In this document: piece after piece, positions 63,562-64,000 of the stretch | Layout: the number at the start of each line of letters is the position of its first letter | How positions within the stretch are numbered: position 1 is the stretch's first letter | Assembly (NCBI GenBank): GCA_016840405.1 | Contig: JAEOSK010000007.1 | Coordinates: forward strand, 1-64,000 | Length of the DNA: 64,000 nucleotides | From: Candidatus Hermodarchaeum yapensis | GTDB taxonomy: Archaea > Asgardarchaeota > Hermodarchaeia > Hermodarchaeales > Hermodarchaeaceae | Direction of reading: 5' to 3' | Made by a program: the position numbers and the translations under genes | Notes under the pieces: model-generated | The model's input: only the letters and a program-made list of their open reading frames with translations | Told to the model about the DNA's origin: nothing | Databases searched by the model: none

Positions 63562-63963
63562 TTATGAAGCCTTCGCTAAAAAGTCCTCTAGAAATATTGC
63601 GTATTCACAAGGATGTGTCCCATTCTGAATGAGGGACTTAATGATCCTAATGCGACCTTTTCCGGTCTTTGTAACACGAGATAGGATATATTCAATAGCT
63701 TTTTTGCGAAATGAACATAACCAGGTTTTTTGTTCATTTTTCACTAGTTTATAGTAAGGGCAAGTGCGGTATTTGAGGGTAAAGCCTCCTTCAAAATATT
63801 CAATTTCCACTTGGATACCAAGCTCTCGGTACATTTCGAGTAGACGATTACCAACCTCGTTCAGTGACCATGGATAATCGCGCGGGAAGAGCTCGTCTAA
63901 TGTTGGTTTTACTTGTGCAAGTGCATCTTTAGCAGAATCTGCAGCGATAGCATCACTAACCAT
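63562..63963 (-). CDS. Cys-containing small sensor-like protein, resembling the output domain of SufR-type regulators
   Basis: About 133 residues. FTLKYRTCPYYKLVKNEQKTWLC, then a helix, then NGTHPCEYAIF follow the pattern CPYY...C...C seen in the C-terminal domains of SufR-like and related regulators, where the Cys bind an Fe-S cluster. No DNA-binding helix-turn-helix is present, so it would act through a partner or as a redox sensor. ATG 63963 is set by GAGGTGG just upstream. It lies 121 bases before the acyl-CoA synthetase gene on the same strand. Confidence 0.65.
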   Translation of the reverse strand: MVSDAIAADSAKDALAQVKPTLDELFPRDYPWSLNEVGNRLLEMYRELGIQVEIEYFEGGFTLKYRTCPYYKLVKNEQKTWLCSFRKKAIEYILSRVTKTGKGRIRIIKSLIQNGTHPCEYAIFLEDFLAKAS

Positions 63964-64000
63964 TTGTACCACCTCGCTGCGGTGAAGGGGACTAAGACTT

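Overview
The window is archaeal. It encodes two TFB transcription initiation factors, an A-type ATP synthase (proteolipid K, C, H and E subunits), the archaeal GatD/GatE Glu-tRNA(Gln) amidotransferase, a RIO1-type kinase, an archaeal-type triosephosphate isomerase and glycyl-tRNA synthetase, and BRE/TATA-like promoters. Two genes point to the Asgard (Promethearchaeota) group: a 109-codon homologue of the eukaryotic ribosomal protein eL22 (48824-49153) and a nearby Ras-like GTPase (49529-50047). The placement is inferred from gene content, and I cannot name a class. Apart from one GC-rich transposon relic, the DNA is moderately AT-rich and densely coding.

Layout. 1-9.7 kb is a dispersed ATP synthase region: the end of a multi-hairpin proteolipid gene, then unrelated genes (radical SAM, E1-like ThiF/MoeB), then a minus-strand run AtpZ-like/AtpC/PIN-like/reductive-dehalogenase-like, then a decayed IS605-type TnpB element, then atpH-atpE. 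9.8-18 kb holds a P2-type cation ATPase, an ABC exporter cluster and a PLD-like protein. 18-31 kb is histidine catabolism (hutH on plus; hutU-ftcD-hutI on minus) around a 1,896-residue repetitive cell-surface protein. 31-37 kb has an isoprenylcysteine-methyltransferase-like protein, an M20 peptidase, a flavoprotein, FdhD and RIO1. 38-40.3 kb holds two tandem tfb paralogues. 41-45 kb is a membrane-stress group (DUF308, MscS, CorA, MscL). 45-53 kb has tpiA, a PhoU-like protein, eL22, the GTPase, thioredoxin, a Glu/Pro-rich protein and GlyRS. 53-64 kb has a VIT-like protein, gatE/gatD, a second surface protein, a ubiquitin-like MoaD/ThiS protein, tRNA-Arg(UCU), pyrophosphatase and an acyl-CoA synthetase (NDP-forming)-GNAT fusion.

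How the genes fit together. HutH, HutU, HutI and FtcD would convert histidine to glutamate and pass the formimino group to a pterin carrier. The acyl-CoA synthetase and pyrophosphatase fit energy metabolism based on acyl-CoA and organic acids. The E1-like protein at 2.7 kb and the GG-ending ubiquitin-like protein at 59 kb could be partners in sulfur transfer or protein tagging.

Points for a second look: eL22; the concatenated proteolipid; a reductive-dehalogenase-like protein with an ABCE1-like ferredoxin domain and a frame break at its start; a TnpB frame broken by three stops without indels; two solo IS605 right ends resembling omega-RNA, one of which supplies the stop codon of the ubiquitin-like gene; a HutH with an insert of about 85 residues; and an in-frame TGA near the start of the VIT-like gene.
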